Shown here: positions 23,594-36,244 of the stretch, in pieces | Numbering within the stretch: the first letter of the stretch is position 1 | How the letters are laid out: every line of letters begins with the position of its first letter | Source of the DNA: Przewalskia tangutica | Lineage: Eukaryota > Streptophyta > Magnoliopsida > Solanales > Solanaceae | NCBI GenBank assembly: GCA_029844215.1 | Contig: CM056736.1 | Coordinates: 24,737,501-24,801,500, forward strand | DNA: 64,000 bases | Direction: 5' to 3' | Made by a program: the position numbers and the translations under genes | The notes under the pieces: model-generated | What the model was told of the DNA's origin: nothing | The model's input: the letters and a program-made list of their open reading frames with translations, nothing else | Databases searched by the model: none

Positions 23594-26500
23594 TGTTACA
23601 CCCCGTAGTGCGGGTCATGCTTAGGGGGACGTACGAAAGGAATTAAGTTTTAAAATTTTAGAATGATGGGTTGACGGAATGTTCGGACGAGTTGTTGGTC
23701 AACGTTGAGGCGGTTTATGTCCCGTTACATTGAGAGTTCCTAGGTGTTTCAAAGGCCTAACATGTAGTTCGTTGAGTCTAGTTTCAACGCAACCAACCGT
23801 TCGTTGATAGGACATCGGAGTAGAAAGTTATGGAGGTTACAAGTTCGGCGCAATGTAACGTAAAACATATCCGGCCAAATACAGCCGTGGCGCCGGATGC
23901 AGGGCCGCGGCGCCGGATATTCTGAGGGTTCGCTGAAGTTGCAGCGCCGCGGCGCCGGAGGGCAGGGCCGCGACGCCGGAAGTTCTGATAGTTGGCAGAT
24001 GTTTCAGCGCCGCGGCGCCGGCTGCAGGGCCGCGGCACCGAGGCGGTTACTGCGAGGCTGGGAGGAAAAATAAGAACTGTTTTGTTTTAAAAGAGGCCAT
24101 GTGAGGGTGACAAGTGTCCCCCCCCCCCCATCTGAGTTTTGCATGTCCTATTTATTGACCAAGTCTTGAGGACTTGGTCATTCTTGAAAGCTCTCCCTTC
24201 TCTCTAAAATCTCTCTTCCTTCTCTCTAAATTTCCTCTCCCTTCTCTCTAGAAATTCAAGAAGAAACCTAAGCCTAGAGAAATTCTGAAAAAGGTAGCAA
24301 GAAGGAAACATGTTGACAAGCTTGTAGGAGGATTGTGGGAAGAAGACAAGTGGATTTTGTTGGACTAATTTGGGGTAAGCTCTAAGGTAACAATCCTTTC
24401 TCTTGTGCTAGTAAATTGTGTTGCATGTGTGAAAGAAAGGACTTGTAGTTGTCAATATTGCCTTTAGATACATTGCATGTAGAAATTGGATAAGAATTTG
24501 GATTAAAAAGGAATTGAATAAGAAGTTATGTTGTTATACCTCAAAAATTGCCAAGTTGGACTTTGTAGTTTGTATTAGTTGTTGGATATTGTGGGGCAAA
24601 ATTTTACACGTCCAAGTTAGGCGTGTAATCCCCTTTGTGTTGATTGGATTGTTGAGCCTTAAAGATGACGTGTTTGGTTATTGAATTCGGCCTTGAAAAA
24701 GGTGGCAAAGTATGTAGAAACAAAGGAAGTGCTGTCCAATTTTCCGTAGGAATAAGGGAATTTTCAGTTAGAATATTCTACGTTGAAGTAAGAAGTTAAT
24801 AAGGCGTATCATGGTCATTATAGGTTGACATCTACGGACGACATATTGGACTTGGCGAGTGGGTTAACCGGAGAGGTATGTGGAAACTTTCTTATCTCTT
24901 GAGCATGAGTAGTTATAACTATATAGTACGGTAGACGTACGTGATTTAAATGAAGTAAATCCATTTGATATACTTGACTTGTTTTAAAAATGTCTAAGTT
25001 GATTGAGTTAGAGAGTTACCTCATTTGTTTTTGGGGAATGGTTTATTCTAAATAAGGTAGACAAGGATTTCTTGACATGAAAAAGTATAGAATACTTGGT
25101 GTGGAAGTATTGAGTATTGAATTATTCTAAAGATAAGAGACCTGATTTTTAAGTTAAGGAACTTGTTTTCAACGTTAAGGGACTTGAAGTGTTTTAAGTG
25201 TATAATACTGGTTTCGTTTTAAAAGTATAAGTCCCTTGGATTTAGGGAAATGTATTTGACTAAAGTATAAAGTTAATATAACGACTTTATGGGAAGTTGG
25301 TTATATTAGCTTTATGGAAGGTTAACAAAAGAAAGACTTACTCTAAGTAAAATAAGTACGGATAAATGATTTGAATTTGTGAAAGGCAAATTGATTTGAA
25401 GGCATAAATTGCCTAAAGTTTTGTATAAAAAGGAGTCATTCTTAAAAGGTTAGAGGTACGTGGTACTTGGGTTGAATTCCCGGATTTTTCTCTTAAAGGA
25501 CATGTTAGTGCCTTAAGTAAACTAATATGAGAGGATAGATTAATAATGTTAATAAGAAGTTAGGGGATTTCTTAACTTGCTTATGTATGATAGCCGGTTG
25601 TGCTAGGTTATGTATTCTTACGGGGTAGACCCCGGGTTATTCTTGTTGTTTCCTTTAGACGCATCGAAGCGGTGATGGGGATTCCACGGCATGCTTCCAT
25701 TGTTGCGGTATGACTTTACCGACGCATCGACGCTGATGTGGATTCCACGCACGCTTCATGGTGGTTGATCCGACATGCTTACGATGAGGATTCCGAGGCA
25801 CGCACTCGACACGCTTACGATGAGGATTCCGAGGCACGCGACCATGTTGATATTATTATTCCATGGACTAGCCTCCATGAGGTTGTTGACGCAGCCGACC
25901 GTAGTTGGCTTTCGTACTTGCCGCCGGTGGTCGACGCAGACGGTTCCGTAGTTGGCTTTCGATTGCCCCGCCGCCTATAGCACGCTTAGGTACCAGAGAC
26001 TCAGAGATAGCTTTGACTTGCCCCGCCATATCTCACGACGACAGCCGGATCCGTAGTTAGCTTTCGATTGCCTTGCGATTGTCGACGCAGCCGGATCTCG
26101 ATAGTTGGCTTTCGCATTTGCCCTGGCCGCTTTTATGATGCAGCCGGATCCGTGGTTCGCTTTCCAACTCGCCCGCATGCTTTTAGGACACATGTGGGAC
26201 TTGGTGTTCATGTATGCTTATTGGTGTCATATTATATCATGGACTGCCGACAGTGAGGTAGGATGCCACGGGTGCGTCACATGATTGTAGGTTACTCTTA
26301 CGGTCGTCGGCAGTGACGGGGAATTCCACGGGCAGAGGATTTATGTGTATATGTGTTGTATGTGTGTACGCCGACAGTGAGGTAGGATGCCACGGATGCG
26401 TCACATGGTTAGCTTTTATACCTAGCGGTCGGCAGTGATGGGGGATCCCACGGGCGCATTTCGATGTCTAAGGGCTGGTGCTCGTAGCCCTGGTGTGACT

Positions 26501-27080
26501 ATGGTTCATATGTTGAGACAGGCTGTACAGGGTAGAACTGACTTTCATTACTTTCACTTCGGTAAGGCACATTGTACTGTTAATTGGGTATCATACATGT
26601 CATCAGCTTTATTTTAGACTATTATGATTTAAATTACAAGATTTCGCTTTACATACTTGGTACATGTTGTAATCGACCTCCTTCGGGGCTACGCTCATGC
26701 CGCAGTTGAGGTGCATAGCTTGGCGATTCGCACTCTGTGATCACCGCTCGGTTCGAAAGCTCCATTCTCCGAGGCTTTGTCTTTTGGTACGATACACTCG
26801 TTGTAGACTGCATATCTGTGAGTATGGCGGGGCCCTGTCCCGTCACAGTTATTATGTAAACTCTTAGAGGTCTGTAGTCATATGTTGTGGGTCACTGTTA
26901 AAGAAAAAAAAAGGATTTGAGGTAACTGCTTTTGGTTTTGTATATATATCCTGGGAGGTAGCCTTATCGGCTAACCTAGTATTTATTTCACTGTTAAGTT
27001 TACGTATGTTCACGATTATCTCGATGTTTACATGCACGTTCCTGTGTAGGGCACTAGTCGCGCCCGGCCGGGTCGTGACA
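23594..27080 (+). repeat. 5' LTR of Y (3.5 kb)
   Basis: Edges TGTTACACCCCG and GGGTCGTGACA. Internal landmarks in order: GC-palindrome array 23882-24040, C-tract 24118-24129, hairpin GACCAAGTC/GACTTGGTC near 24157, CT-rich leader, ACGGGGTAGACCCCG near 25619, and degenerate repeats with phrases such as gatgaggattccgaggca and gttggctttcg between 25660 and 26170. Many small differences from the 3' copy fall at CG or CAG/CTG sites. Confidence 0.88.
23882..24040 (+). repeat. GC-palindrome array in Y 5' LTR (three pairs, ~60-bp period)
   Basis: Six copies of a motif close to CAGGGCCGCGGCGCCGG, arranged as three close pairs starting at 23882, 23942 and 24005. Pairs are separated by an AT-richer spacer containing ttctgagggtt or ttctgatagtt. 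The first member of a pair usually reads CAGCGCC, the second CAGGGCC. The 3' copy near 28147-28285 is shortened and scrambled. Confidence 0.85.
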
Positions 27081-27852
27081 AAAGTGGTATCGTGAGCGCT
27101 TAGTCATCGGAAAGTGTCTACGCATCGTGTCTAGTAGTCTTGATTATCGTTGTGTTGTGCACCACATCTATAATCGTGAGGTGCGCAGGACATTTAGGAT
27201 TGGTTTCCATTCTTCTCACTCCGAGATCGTGCGATAGCCGTGTTGTTAGGTCGCCTCCCTAACGAGTTATGTTGTTTGCAGCTACGAGAAAGGCAACAGT
27301 GACCCAGGAAAGATTAAGTGGATTTCGTATCCAGGTTGGTAATGTTTGTAGTATATTTGGTATTGTGACATTCATCTATACGGATTTATGTATGAGGGTC
27401 ACATATGTGTTGCCTAGAATGGTTTGAGATTACCAGGAATTGGTAAGGACTAAAAAAATATCGGGAAGGTATGAACAGTTAATAGACTCTCAGCAAGGTA
27501 TTACGTACTAATTTGAGATAATTAGATGATGAGCTATCTGAGAAGGAAATGGACCCTTAAGGAGTTTAATTAAGGGACTTAATGGAAGAAGAAGCGAACA
27601 TGTGTTAAGAGAATGGAAGTGATCATTTTGTGAGGAGAATACCCTTAGACCACGGATGAGAACTAATAAGTTGTTATGCACTTTAGAGGTAATTCCTCGT
27701 TGGCTGGGAGGTAAGCTTTTGCGTGGTTAGTATATTATGGTCATATGTGGCATAATTGGTATTGTAGATGTAGTAGTGAAGACTACACCGGCGCATGCGT
27801 TTTGGAGATGTAGAAGGAACATTCGGGACGAATGTTTCTAAGGGGGGGAGAA
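27081..27852 (+). other. Internal region of Y: primer-binding site, leader, gag stub, polypurine tract
   Basis: Starts with TGGTATCGTGAGC at 27085, a disturbed form of TGGTATCAGAGC. The leader shares gtgttgtgcaccacat with X and Z. Near 27280 a trace of the gag start appears without a clean ATG, then sequence resembling the end of pol (gtatccaggttgg). The region closes with the polypurine tract AGGGGGGGAGAA at 27841-27852. No coding capacity. Confidence 0.75.
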
Positions 27853-29241
27853 TGTTACACCCCGTAGTGCGGGTCATGCTTAGGGGGACGTACGAAAGGA
27901 ATTAAGTTTTAAAATTTTGGAATGATGGATTGACGGAATGTTCGGACGGGTTGTTGGTCAATGTTGAGGCGGTTTATGTCCCGTTACATTGAGAGTTCCT
28001 AGGTGTTTTAAAGGCCTAGCATGTAGTTCGTTGAGTCTAGTTTCCAACGCAACCAACCGTTCGTCGATAGGACATCGAAGTATAAAGTTATGGAGGTTAC
28101 AAGTTCAGTGCGCAGTCGAACAGAAAACATTTCCGGTCAGGGGCCACAGTGCCGCGGTGCCGGATGCAGGGCCGCGGCGCCGGTTATTCTGAGGGTTCGC
28201 TGAAGCGCAGCGGCCGCGCCAAGTTCGATAGTTGGCGTGTGTTTCAGCCGTGGCGCCGCAGTGCCGCGCCGAGGCGGGTTCTGCGAGGCTGGGGGGAAAA
28301 ATCAGAACTGTTTTGTTTTAAAAGAGGCCATGGGAGGGTGACAAGTGTCCCCCCCCCCATCTGATTTTTTCATGTCCTATTTATTGACCAAGTCTTGAGG
28401 ACTTGGTCATTCTTGAAAGCTCTCCCTTCTCTCTAAAATCTCTCGTCCTTCTCTCTAAATTTCCTCTCCCTTCTCTCTAGAAATTCAAGAAGAAACCTAA
28501 GCCTAGAGAAATTCTGAAAAAGGTAGCAAGAAGGAAACATGTTGACAAGCTTGTAGGAGGATTGTGGGAAGAAGACAAGTGGATTTTGTTGGACTAATTT
28601 GGGGTAAGCTCTAAGGTAACAATCCTTCCTCTTGTGCTAGTAAATTGTGTTGCATGTGTGAAAGAAAGGACTTGTAGTTGTCAATATTGCCTTTAGATAC
28701 ATTGCATGTAGAAATTGGATAAGAATTTGGATTAAAAAGGAATTGGATAAGAAGTTATGTTGTTATACCTCAAAAATTGCCAAGTTGGACTTTGTAGTTT
28801 GTATTAGTTGTTGGATATTGTGGGGCAGAATTTTACACGTCCAAGTTAGGCGTGTAATCCCCTTTGTGTTGATTGGATTGTTGAGCCTTAAAGATGGCGT
28901 GTTTGGTTATTGAATTCGGCCTTGAAAAAGGTGGCAAAGTATGTAGAAACAAAGGAAGTGCTGTCCAATTTTCCGTAGGAATAAGGGACTTTTCAGTTAG
29001 AATATTCTACGCCGAAGTAAAAAGTTAATAAGGCGTATCATGGTCATTATAGGTTGACATCTACGGACGACATATTGGACTTGGCGAGTGGGTTAACCAG
29101 AGAGGTATGTGGAAACTTTCTTATCTCTTGAGCATGAGTAGTTATAACTATATAGTACGGTAGACGTACGTGATTTAAATGAAGTAAATCCATTTTATAT
29201 ACTTGACTTGTTTTAAAAATGTCTAAGTTGGTTGAGTTAAA
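27853..29241 (+). repeat. 3' LTR of Y, first part
   Basis: Nearly identical to 23594-24993 except at the GC-rich module and C-tract. It is broken at 29241 by the insertion of Z. Confidence 0.9.
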
Positions 29242-31860
29242 TGTTATACCCCGTAGTTCGGGTCTGGATCGCGGTCAGGGGCCTCAGCGCCGAGGCGCCA
29301 TGGGCAGGGCCGCGGCGGGTGATTGTAGGGCCGCGACGCCAGGAAACAGGGCCGCGACGCCGGAAGATCTGAAGGGTCGCTGAATTTTCAGCCGTGGCGC
29401 TGCGGAATCGTGGCCGCGGCCGAAAGTCCCGAGTAGCGGCGAAGTTTCAGCGCACGCCGATCGCAGGCCGCGCGCAGGCGGGTTCTGCGAGAGTTAGTGG
29501 AAATTTCTGCACTGTTTTGTTTTAAAAGAGGTCATGGGTGGGTGACAAGTGCCCCCCCCATCTGAATTGTTGCATGTCTTATATTGACCAAGTCTTGAAG
29601 ACTTGGTCATCTTTCATCTCTCTCTCTCTCTCTAAGCAAAAGCTCCCACTTCACTCTAGAATTCCAAGAGGAATTCAAAGCTTACGAAAAATCTAAAAAT
29701 TAAGAAAGAAGGAAGCTTGTGGCTAGTATGGTGGTCATGTGGTGTTCTTGAAGATGAGGCTAGCAAAATTGTTGGAATAGTTTTGGCTAAAGCTCTAAAG
29801 GTAACAATTCTCTCAGAGCTAGTTATTGATGTTGCATGTGAAGGAAAAGGAACTTGTTATAGTAAATAATGCTCTTAGATTCATCAGATAAGAAATGTGG
29901 TTTGATGTGAAAGAATTGGTTAAGAAGATTATGTGAGCATGTTGTAGCCTAAAAAACTACCTTAGACTTGTTAAATTGGTTGTTTTACCTTGTGGGGCAG
30001 AATTTTACACATTTAAGTTTAGGTGTGTAATCCCCTTTGAAATGTTGAATTGTTGGGCCTTAAATGTGGCGTTTGGATATTGAATTCGACCTTGAAAAAA
30101 GTGGCAAAGTATGTAGAAACAAAGGAAGTGCTGCCCAATTTTCCTTAAGAATTAGTAACTTGAACTTGGAGTTTCTACATTGAAATTGGGGGTTAATAAA
30201 CGACATGGTCATTATAGGTTGACATATTACGTGCGGTATTTCGGACTTAGCAAGTGGATTAACCGAAGAGGTATGTGGAACTTTCCTATCTCTTGAGCAT
30301 GAGTATTTGTACCTATGTAGTACGATAGACGTACAAGATTTGATATCTTTCACTTGTTTTAGTGTATGTGATACTTGTGTCATTTTTAAAAGTATAAGTC
30401 CCTTGGATTTAGGGAAAATGTATTTGACTAAGGAATAACGCAAATATAATGACTTTATGGGAAGTTGGTTATATTAGCTTTTGAAAGGTTAACAAATAAA
30501 TGTTTACTCTAAGTAAAACAAGTACGGGTAAAGGATTTGAAACTATGGAAGGTGAATTGATTTTTAGGCATTGATTGCCTAAGGTTTTAAAAAGGAAACG
30601 AAGTCACTTGATTTAGAAGCCTATTATATTTCTAAAAGGAAATGTGACTTGTCTTGAAAAGAAATCGTAACTTGATACTATGGTGATTAGTATCTTGGAA
30701 TTTTTGTATAAAAAGATTTATTTCTTAAAAGGTTAGAAGTACATGGTACTTGGGTTGAATTCCCGGATTTTCTATTAAAAGACATGTTGGTGCCTTATGT
30801 ATACTAAAATGAGAGGATATATTAATAATGTTAATAAGAAGTTAGAGGATTTCTTAACTTGCTTATGTTATGATAAGCCGGTAGTGCTTATGTTATGTAT
30901 GATAGGCCGATAGTGCTTATGTTATGTATGATAGGCCGGTAGTGCTTATTTTATGTATGATAGCCGGATGAGCTATGTTATATCTATATATTATTACGGG
31001 GTAAACCCCGGGTTATTACTTATGCCATGGATTTGCTACCCATGATGCGAGTGCGACGCTTGTACTCATGCGGATCCGGACCACAGGATCCATGCGGGTG
31101 AAATAGTCCCATGCGAGTACGGCGATGGTACTCATGCGGGTCCACAAGATCCATGCGGGTGAAATAGTCCCATGCGCGTGAAATAGTCCCATGACGAGGC
31201 GGATGACCTCATGCGGGTCCACAAGACCCATGCGGGTGAAATAGTCCCAGGAGTAGGATTGCTTAATGATACTACGGGCGAGGTACCCTGTTTTGATCAT
31301 GAGCCTCCTATTTTTATACCTGTTACTCTCATTATTAGTAAGGCACAGTGCAAGGTAAATTGATTTTCGTCTATGACTCCAGCTTATTTTGACTTATGAT
31401 ATTATTACAGTATTTCCCAATTTTACATACTTGGTACATATTGTGTACTGACCCCCTTCCTCGGGGGCTGCGTTCATGCCGCAGGTAAGGGTAAGCAGGT
31501 GGTGGATCCTCATTCTTAGGATCTTTGCTCAGGTGTCAGAAGCTCCATTACTCAAGGCTTGACTTGATTTTTGGTGCGGTTCTCCCGACGTTGTAGGTTT
31601 TGTGTACATTCGGGGCTATGACGGCCCCGTCCCGTCATAGTTGTTACAAACTCTTAGAGGCCTGTAGTCGTTATAAATTGGGTTATTAAGGATGTAATCG
31701 TTCTCGCTTTTATCTATGTTACGGGAAGGTAGCCATTTTGGGTTAGCCTATTTTATCTTATATGGTTATTGTTTGTGAGTTTATTTCGCCGGTTTTCTCG
31801 ATGTTGTATCACAAGCGGTGCCCGGTAAGACACGCCACGATCCGAGGTCGGGTCGTGACA
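29242..31860 (+). repeat. 5' LTR of Z (2.6 kb)
   Basis: Edges TGTTATACCCCG and GGGTCGTGACA. Contains a GC-rich module (29270-29480), an eight-C tract (29552-29559), the GACCAAGTC hairpin near 29585, a (CT)n stretch near 29616-29632, a 29-bp array (30872-30981), and catgcgggtgaaatagtccc repeats (31030-31260). Confidence 0.9.
30872..30981 (+). repeat. 29-bp tandem array in Z 5' LTR (three units plus a partial)
   Basis: Unit gataggccggtagtgcttat followed by gttatgtat. Three full units and a diverged end unit. The 3' LTR has five full units, so the arrays differ in length. Confidence 0.9.
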
Positions 31861-31864
31861 AAAG

Positions 31865-31876
31865 TGGTATCAGAGC
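31865..31876 (+). other. Primer-binding site of Z
   Basis: Perfect TGGTATCAGAGC, complementary to the 3' end of initiator Met-tRNA, four bases after the LTR. Confidence 0.92.
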
Positions 31877-32069
31877 AGTTAATCCTCGGAAAGGGTCTAC
31901 AGGCCGTATCTAGTAGAGTCTTGATTATCGGTGTGTTGTGCACCACATATATAATCAGGAGGCTGCAGGATATTTAAGATTGGTTTCCATTTCTTTCACT
32001 CTAAGATCGTGCAATAGAGTCGTGTTATAGGTTGAATTTCCTCTGACGTGAATTTTGTATGTATCAGTT

Positions 32070-33430
32070 ATGCCTCCACGCAAGGCAACCGCGGCCCAGA
32101 ATGGCAAGGCAGCGGAGGGAACTACTAGTAGGACACCGAGGGTTACCCGGGCACAGGCCCAGTCCTTACCTGAGATAATGTTTAGGGCGGCGAGTTCCAC
32201 GACGTCGTCAAACCCAACAGAGTCTGGAGCGGCGGCCATCGAGACTACGATACTGAGCCTCGCCATTACGGCTGGAGAAGAGGATATGGCTACTGAGATG
32301 GCCCGATTATTGCGGAGATAGTGGCTAGGCGCGAGGGCGACGACAGAGACGGCCGTTCCATTGTACCCGTGGTTCCTCCCAGATCCGATAGCGTGAGACT
32401 TCGGGACTTTTTGAGCTGCAGCCCACCAGAGTTCTATGGGTCGAGGCCTGAGGATGATCCTCAGGAATTTATCCGACAGTTACAGCGGATCATGAGGGTG
32501 ATCAAGGCCTCGGATACCGAGTCGGTTGTACTGAGTTCGCATCGGCTACGTGATACCGCAGTTGACTGGTTTGATTCATGGGAGCTGTCCCGGGGGAAGC
32601 ATGCGCTTCCAGCTGTATGGGACGAGTTCTCGGCGGCGTTTCTTGGTCATTTCTTGCCTCCGCAGATGAGGAGAGCACATGCAGACAAATTTCTGACATT
32701 GAGACAGAGTGGGCGGACAGTCCGGGAGTACAACGTAGAGTTTGACTCGTTGGCTCGATATGTGCCCACTTTAGTAGCAGATATGGAGGACAGAGTGCAC
32801 CGCTACATCACAAGGCTCGATGACTATTTAGCAGAGAGTTGTACGGGAGTAGCTCTTCAGCCGGACATGGACATTGCCCGCATACAGGCCTATGCACTTG
32901 GGTGTGAGGAACGCAGGGGCCGACGGATTGATAGGTATCAGCAGAAGAGGCGGGGCAACGCCCTCTAGTAGTTCTCGAGGTAGACAACCTCGCAGTAAGA
33001 CGGATTTGCATCACACCGGTTGAGCGCTCTCCACCATCTTCCCGGTTGTGCAGGTATTCATGGCGGACAGGTCCTGTGGCTTCGGGTTTCGGAGGGACCA
33101 GAGTTCCAGTCAGATGAGGCCACCTATGCCTCGGTGTGGTCGATGTGGTGATTGCCATTATGGGGGGTGTCGTGTTCCTCCAGGAGCTTGTTACTCTTGT
33201 GGCCAGCAGGGCCATTTGAAGAGAGATTGTCCGACCAGAGGCGGCGGAAATGCTATGGCTCAGCCGACAGGTTCAGTTGCTGGGTCTTCATCTTCAGTGG
33301 TTGTGCGCCCCGGAGGGCAGGGTGTTCACGGGCCAGCAGGCCGCGGCAGGGGTCGTGGCAGGGGTTCGATTCGATGGTCCTCAGAACCGCATTTATGCTA
33401 TGTCCAGCCGCCAGGACCAGGAGGCGTCAC
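32070..33430 (+). pseudogene. gag of Z with CCHC zinc knuckle, frameshifted
   Basis: The ATG at 32070 starts MPPRKATAAQNGKAA, the usual start for this family. The frame moves near 32310 (to MARREGDDRDGRSIVP), probably by one missing base in a G run. The capsid part follows: FYGSRPEDDPQEFIRQLQ, VDWFDSWE, and WDEFSAAFLGHFLPPQMRRA. After another frame change near 32960 comes the nucleocapsid knuckle CYSCGQQGHLKRDC at 33189-33230 with all four ligands. Gag coats the RNA and builds the particle. X and Y retain only the first codons of this gene. Confidence 0.85.
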
Positions 33431-33993
33431 CTGATGTCGTCACAGGTACATTGTTGGTTTCTTGCTGTGATGTTTATGCTTTGATAGACCCAGGTTCTAC
33501 CTTGTCCTATATATCTCCTCATATTGCTGGTAGAATAGGGATAGAGCCCGAGTCCATAAAACCTTTTGAGGTAGCTACCCCAGTAGGTGATTCGGTGGTG
33601 GCCGAGCGAGTGTATAAGGCTTGCCCAGTGACTATATACAGTCGTCAGACTCTAGTCGACTTGATAGAGTTGGATATGCCAGACTTTGATGTGATTATGG
33701 GTATGTATTGGCTAGCGTCTTGCTATGCCAATGTGGACTGTAAAGAGAGGTCAGTTCGGTTCCAGTTTCCCGGTGAGCCGGTTATCGAGTGGAAGGGGAA
33801 TACTGCATCGCCGAGGGGTAGGTTTATTTCTTACCTCAAGGCTAGGAAGATGGTGCGGAAGGGGTATATTTACCATTTGGTTTGGGTATTCGATACTGAG
33901 GCTGAGATACCGGACCTTCAGTCAGTTCCGGTTGTTAGAGAATTTCCAGACGTATTCCCAGACGAGCTTCGTATCCTCCCAAGAGGAGATTGA
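33430..33993 (+). pseudogene. Aspartic protease of Z
   Basis: Encodes TGTLLVSCCDVYALIDPGST and LSYISPHIAGRIGIEPESI, then VDLIELDMPDFDVIMGMYWL. The active site reads DPGST, a form found in plant gypsy elements. MGMYWL replaces the more usual MGMDWL. The frame stops at 33993 in the linker to RT (VVREFPDVFPDELRILPRGD), where the family continues in frame, so a frameshift is present. Confidence 0.85.
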
Positions 33994-34880
33994 GTTTGCA
34001 TTGATTTGGCGCGACACTGACCGAGATATCTATTCCGCCATACGAGATGGCACTGCCGAGTTGAAGGAATTGAAGGACCAGCTGAAAGATTTGTTGGAGA
34101 AAGGCTTTATCAGGCCAAGTGTTTCTCCCTGGGGAGCGCCAGTGTTATTTATAAAGAAGAAGGATGGGATCTTTGCGTATGTATTGATTACAGCGGTGAA
34201 CAAGGTAACTATCAAGAACAGATATCCCCTCCCCAGGATTGATGATTTGTTTGACCAGTTGCAGGGTGCGAAATGCTTTTCCAAGATAGACCTGCGATCT
34301 GGTTACCATCAGGTACGAGTTAGAGAGGCGGATATCCCAAGTCGCATTCGTGACGGTATGGGCACTATGAGTTCGGTGATGTCTTTCGGATTGACCAACG
34401 CTCAGCAGTATTCATGGATTTTATGAATAGGGTGTTGAGCCATTCTTGGATATGTTCGTTATAGTGTTCATTGATGATATCTTGGTGTATTCGCATGAAA
34501 GGCGAGCATCTGATCATTTGAGGACGGTATTGGGAGTCCTCAGGGACCGGCAGTTGTATGCCAAGCTCTCGAAATGCGAGTTTTGGCTGGCTTCAGAAGC
34601 TTTCTTAGGGCATGTTATCGGGGCCGATGGTATTCGGGTTGATACATCAAAGATTGAGGCAGTCAAGACTTGGCCTAGACCCACTACACCGACGGAGGTG
34701 CGCAGTTTTTTGGGCCTTGCAGGTTATTATCGGAGGTTTGTGGAGAAGTTTACTTCCATGTCAGCGCCTTTGACTAGGCTGACTCAGAAAGCAGCTATAT
34801 TCCAGTGGACGGATGCTTGTGAGGAGAGTTTTCAGTCACTGAAGGAGAAATTGACGACCGCCCCTTCTTACTCTTCCTGA
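33990..34880 (+). pseudogene. Reverse transcriptase of Z, broken near 34420
   Basis: The first frame carries LLEKGFIRPSVSPWGAPVLF, YPLPRIDDLFDQLQGAKCFS, and KIDLRSGYHQVRVRE. After a frame change near 34420 the second frame carries the catalytic FIDDILVYS at about 34467-34493, then AKLSKCEFWLASEAFLGHVI and VRSFLGLAGYYRRFVEKF. Both catalytic segments survive. The segment around MSFGLTNAQQ has lost bases relative to the family. Confidence 0.87.
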
Positions 34881-35220
34881 GGGTTTGGACGGATATGTGG
34901 TTTATTGTGATGCGTCGGGTGTCGGGCTTGGGTGCGTGCTGATGCAGCACGGAAAGGTTATATCTTACGCATCTCGACAGCTTAGGAAGCATGAGAAGAA
35001 TTATCCCACACATGACTTAGAGTTGGCAGCAGTGATTCATGCCTTGAAGATCTGGAGACACTATTTGTATGGAGTTCATGTGGATATTTACACAGACCAC
35101 AAGAGTCTCGGTATATCTTCACCAGAGGAGTGAACTTACGGCGAGGCGGTGGTTGGAGTTACTCGAGGATTATGATGTTGATATTCTATACCACCCGGGA
35201 AGGCGATGTAGTTGCAGATG
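34881..35220 (+). pseudogene. RNase H of Z
   Basis: Encodes DGYVVYCDASGVGLGCVLMQ, then ASRQLRKHEKNYPTHDLELA and WRHYLYGVHVDIYTDHKSLG. Catalytic positions D (YCDAS), E (DLELA) and D (YTDHK) are present. A frame change near 35100 moves to ELTARRWLELLEDYDVDILY, the usual tail of this domain. Confidence 0.87.
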
Positions 35221-35379
35221 CGCCTTATTCGCAGATCAATGGGTAGTCATGCGATGTCTGACGCAGAGAAGAGATATGGTCCGAGAGTTACATCAGCTAG
35301 CGAGCCTTGGGGTTCGTTTGGTTGATTCTGATAGTGATGGAGTTCGGGTTCGAGAGGTTGTCGAGTCTTCCATCGTCGA

Positions 35380-36240
35380 GGAGGTGAAGAGGCGACAGTA
35401 TGAGGATCCGATTATGGTACGGTATCGAGATGTCGCTTGTCAGAAAGAGAAGAGTCTATTTGAGGTAGCGCCGGATGGGGTGCTAAGATTTGAGGGCCGG
35501 TTGTGTGTTCCCGATGCGACAGGACTTCGTCAGCAGATTCTGGGGGAGGCCCACATTGCTAGTTATTCTATTCATCCAGGGTCGACTAAGATGTATCATG
35601 ACCTCAGACGTGTGTATTGGTGGGATGGCCTGAAGAGGGACGTTGCGGAGTTCGTGGCGCAGTGTCCGTGTCGGCGAGTTAAGGTTGAGCACGAAGCCCG
35701 TGGTCATTGCAGTTATTGATATCCCTACTTGGAAGTGGGAGGTGGTAAATATGGATTTTATTACGGGTTACCTTCCACTCGGAGAAGCATGATTCCATTT
35801 GGGTTATCGTCGACGCATCGTGAAATCAGCCCATTTTCTTCCATCATGACGACTTTTTAGGCGAGGATTATGCTAGACTATATATCGAGAGATCGTGAGA
35901 CCGCACGGAGTTCTATATCGATTATTTCGCATGCAGGAGCCCGGTTACGCTAACTTCGGAGGTCTTTCCGAAGGGATTAGGGACAGGTGAGTCTCAAGAC
36001 GACGCTTCATCCTCGCATCGACGGACGGGCCGAGCGCACTATCCGACAACGAGGATATCTTTGCGGGCTTGTGTTATTGATTTCGTGGTGGCCGGAGGAT
36101 CATTTGCCTCTTGTGGAGTTTGCTTATAACAACAACTACCATTCTAGTATCCAGATGGCGCCTTATGAGGCCTTATACGGAAGAAAGTGTAGGTCACCGA
36201 TAGGTTGGTTTGAGGTGGGAGAAGTTTAGTTAGTCGGGCC
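35380..36240 (+). pseudogene. Integrase of Z, catalytic core damaged
   Basis: The zinc-binding part reads HIASYSIHPGSTKMYHDLRR and ends CPCRRVKVEH, one residue short of the usual CPxC spacing. The core starts near 35750 with VNMDFI (first Asp). The expected SDRG box near 35920 is unreadable, while GRAERTI near 36028 keeps the Glu. The next frame (LVLLISWWPEDHLPLVEFAY, then NNNYHSSIQMAPYEALYGRK) is well kept. Damage clusters where homologues would have CAG or CTG codons. Confidence 0.82.
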
Positions 36241-36244
36241 GGAC

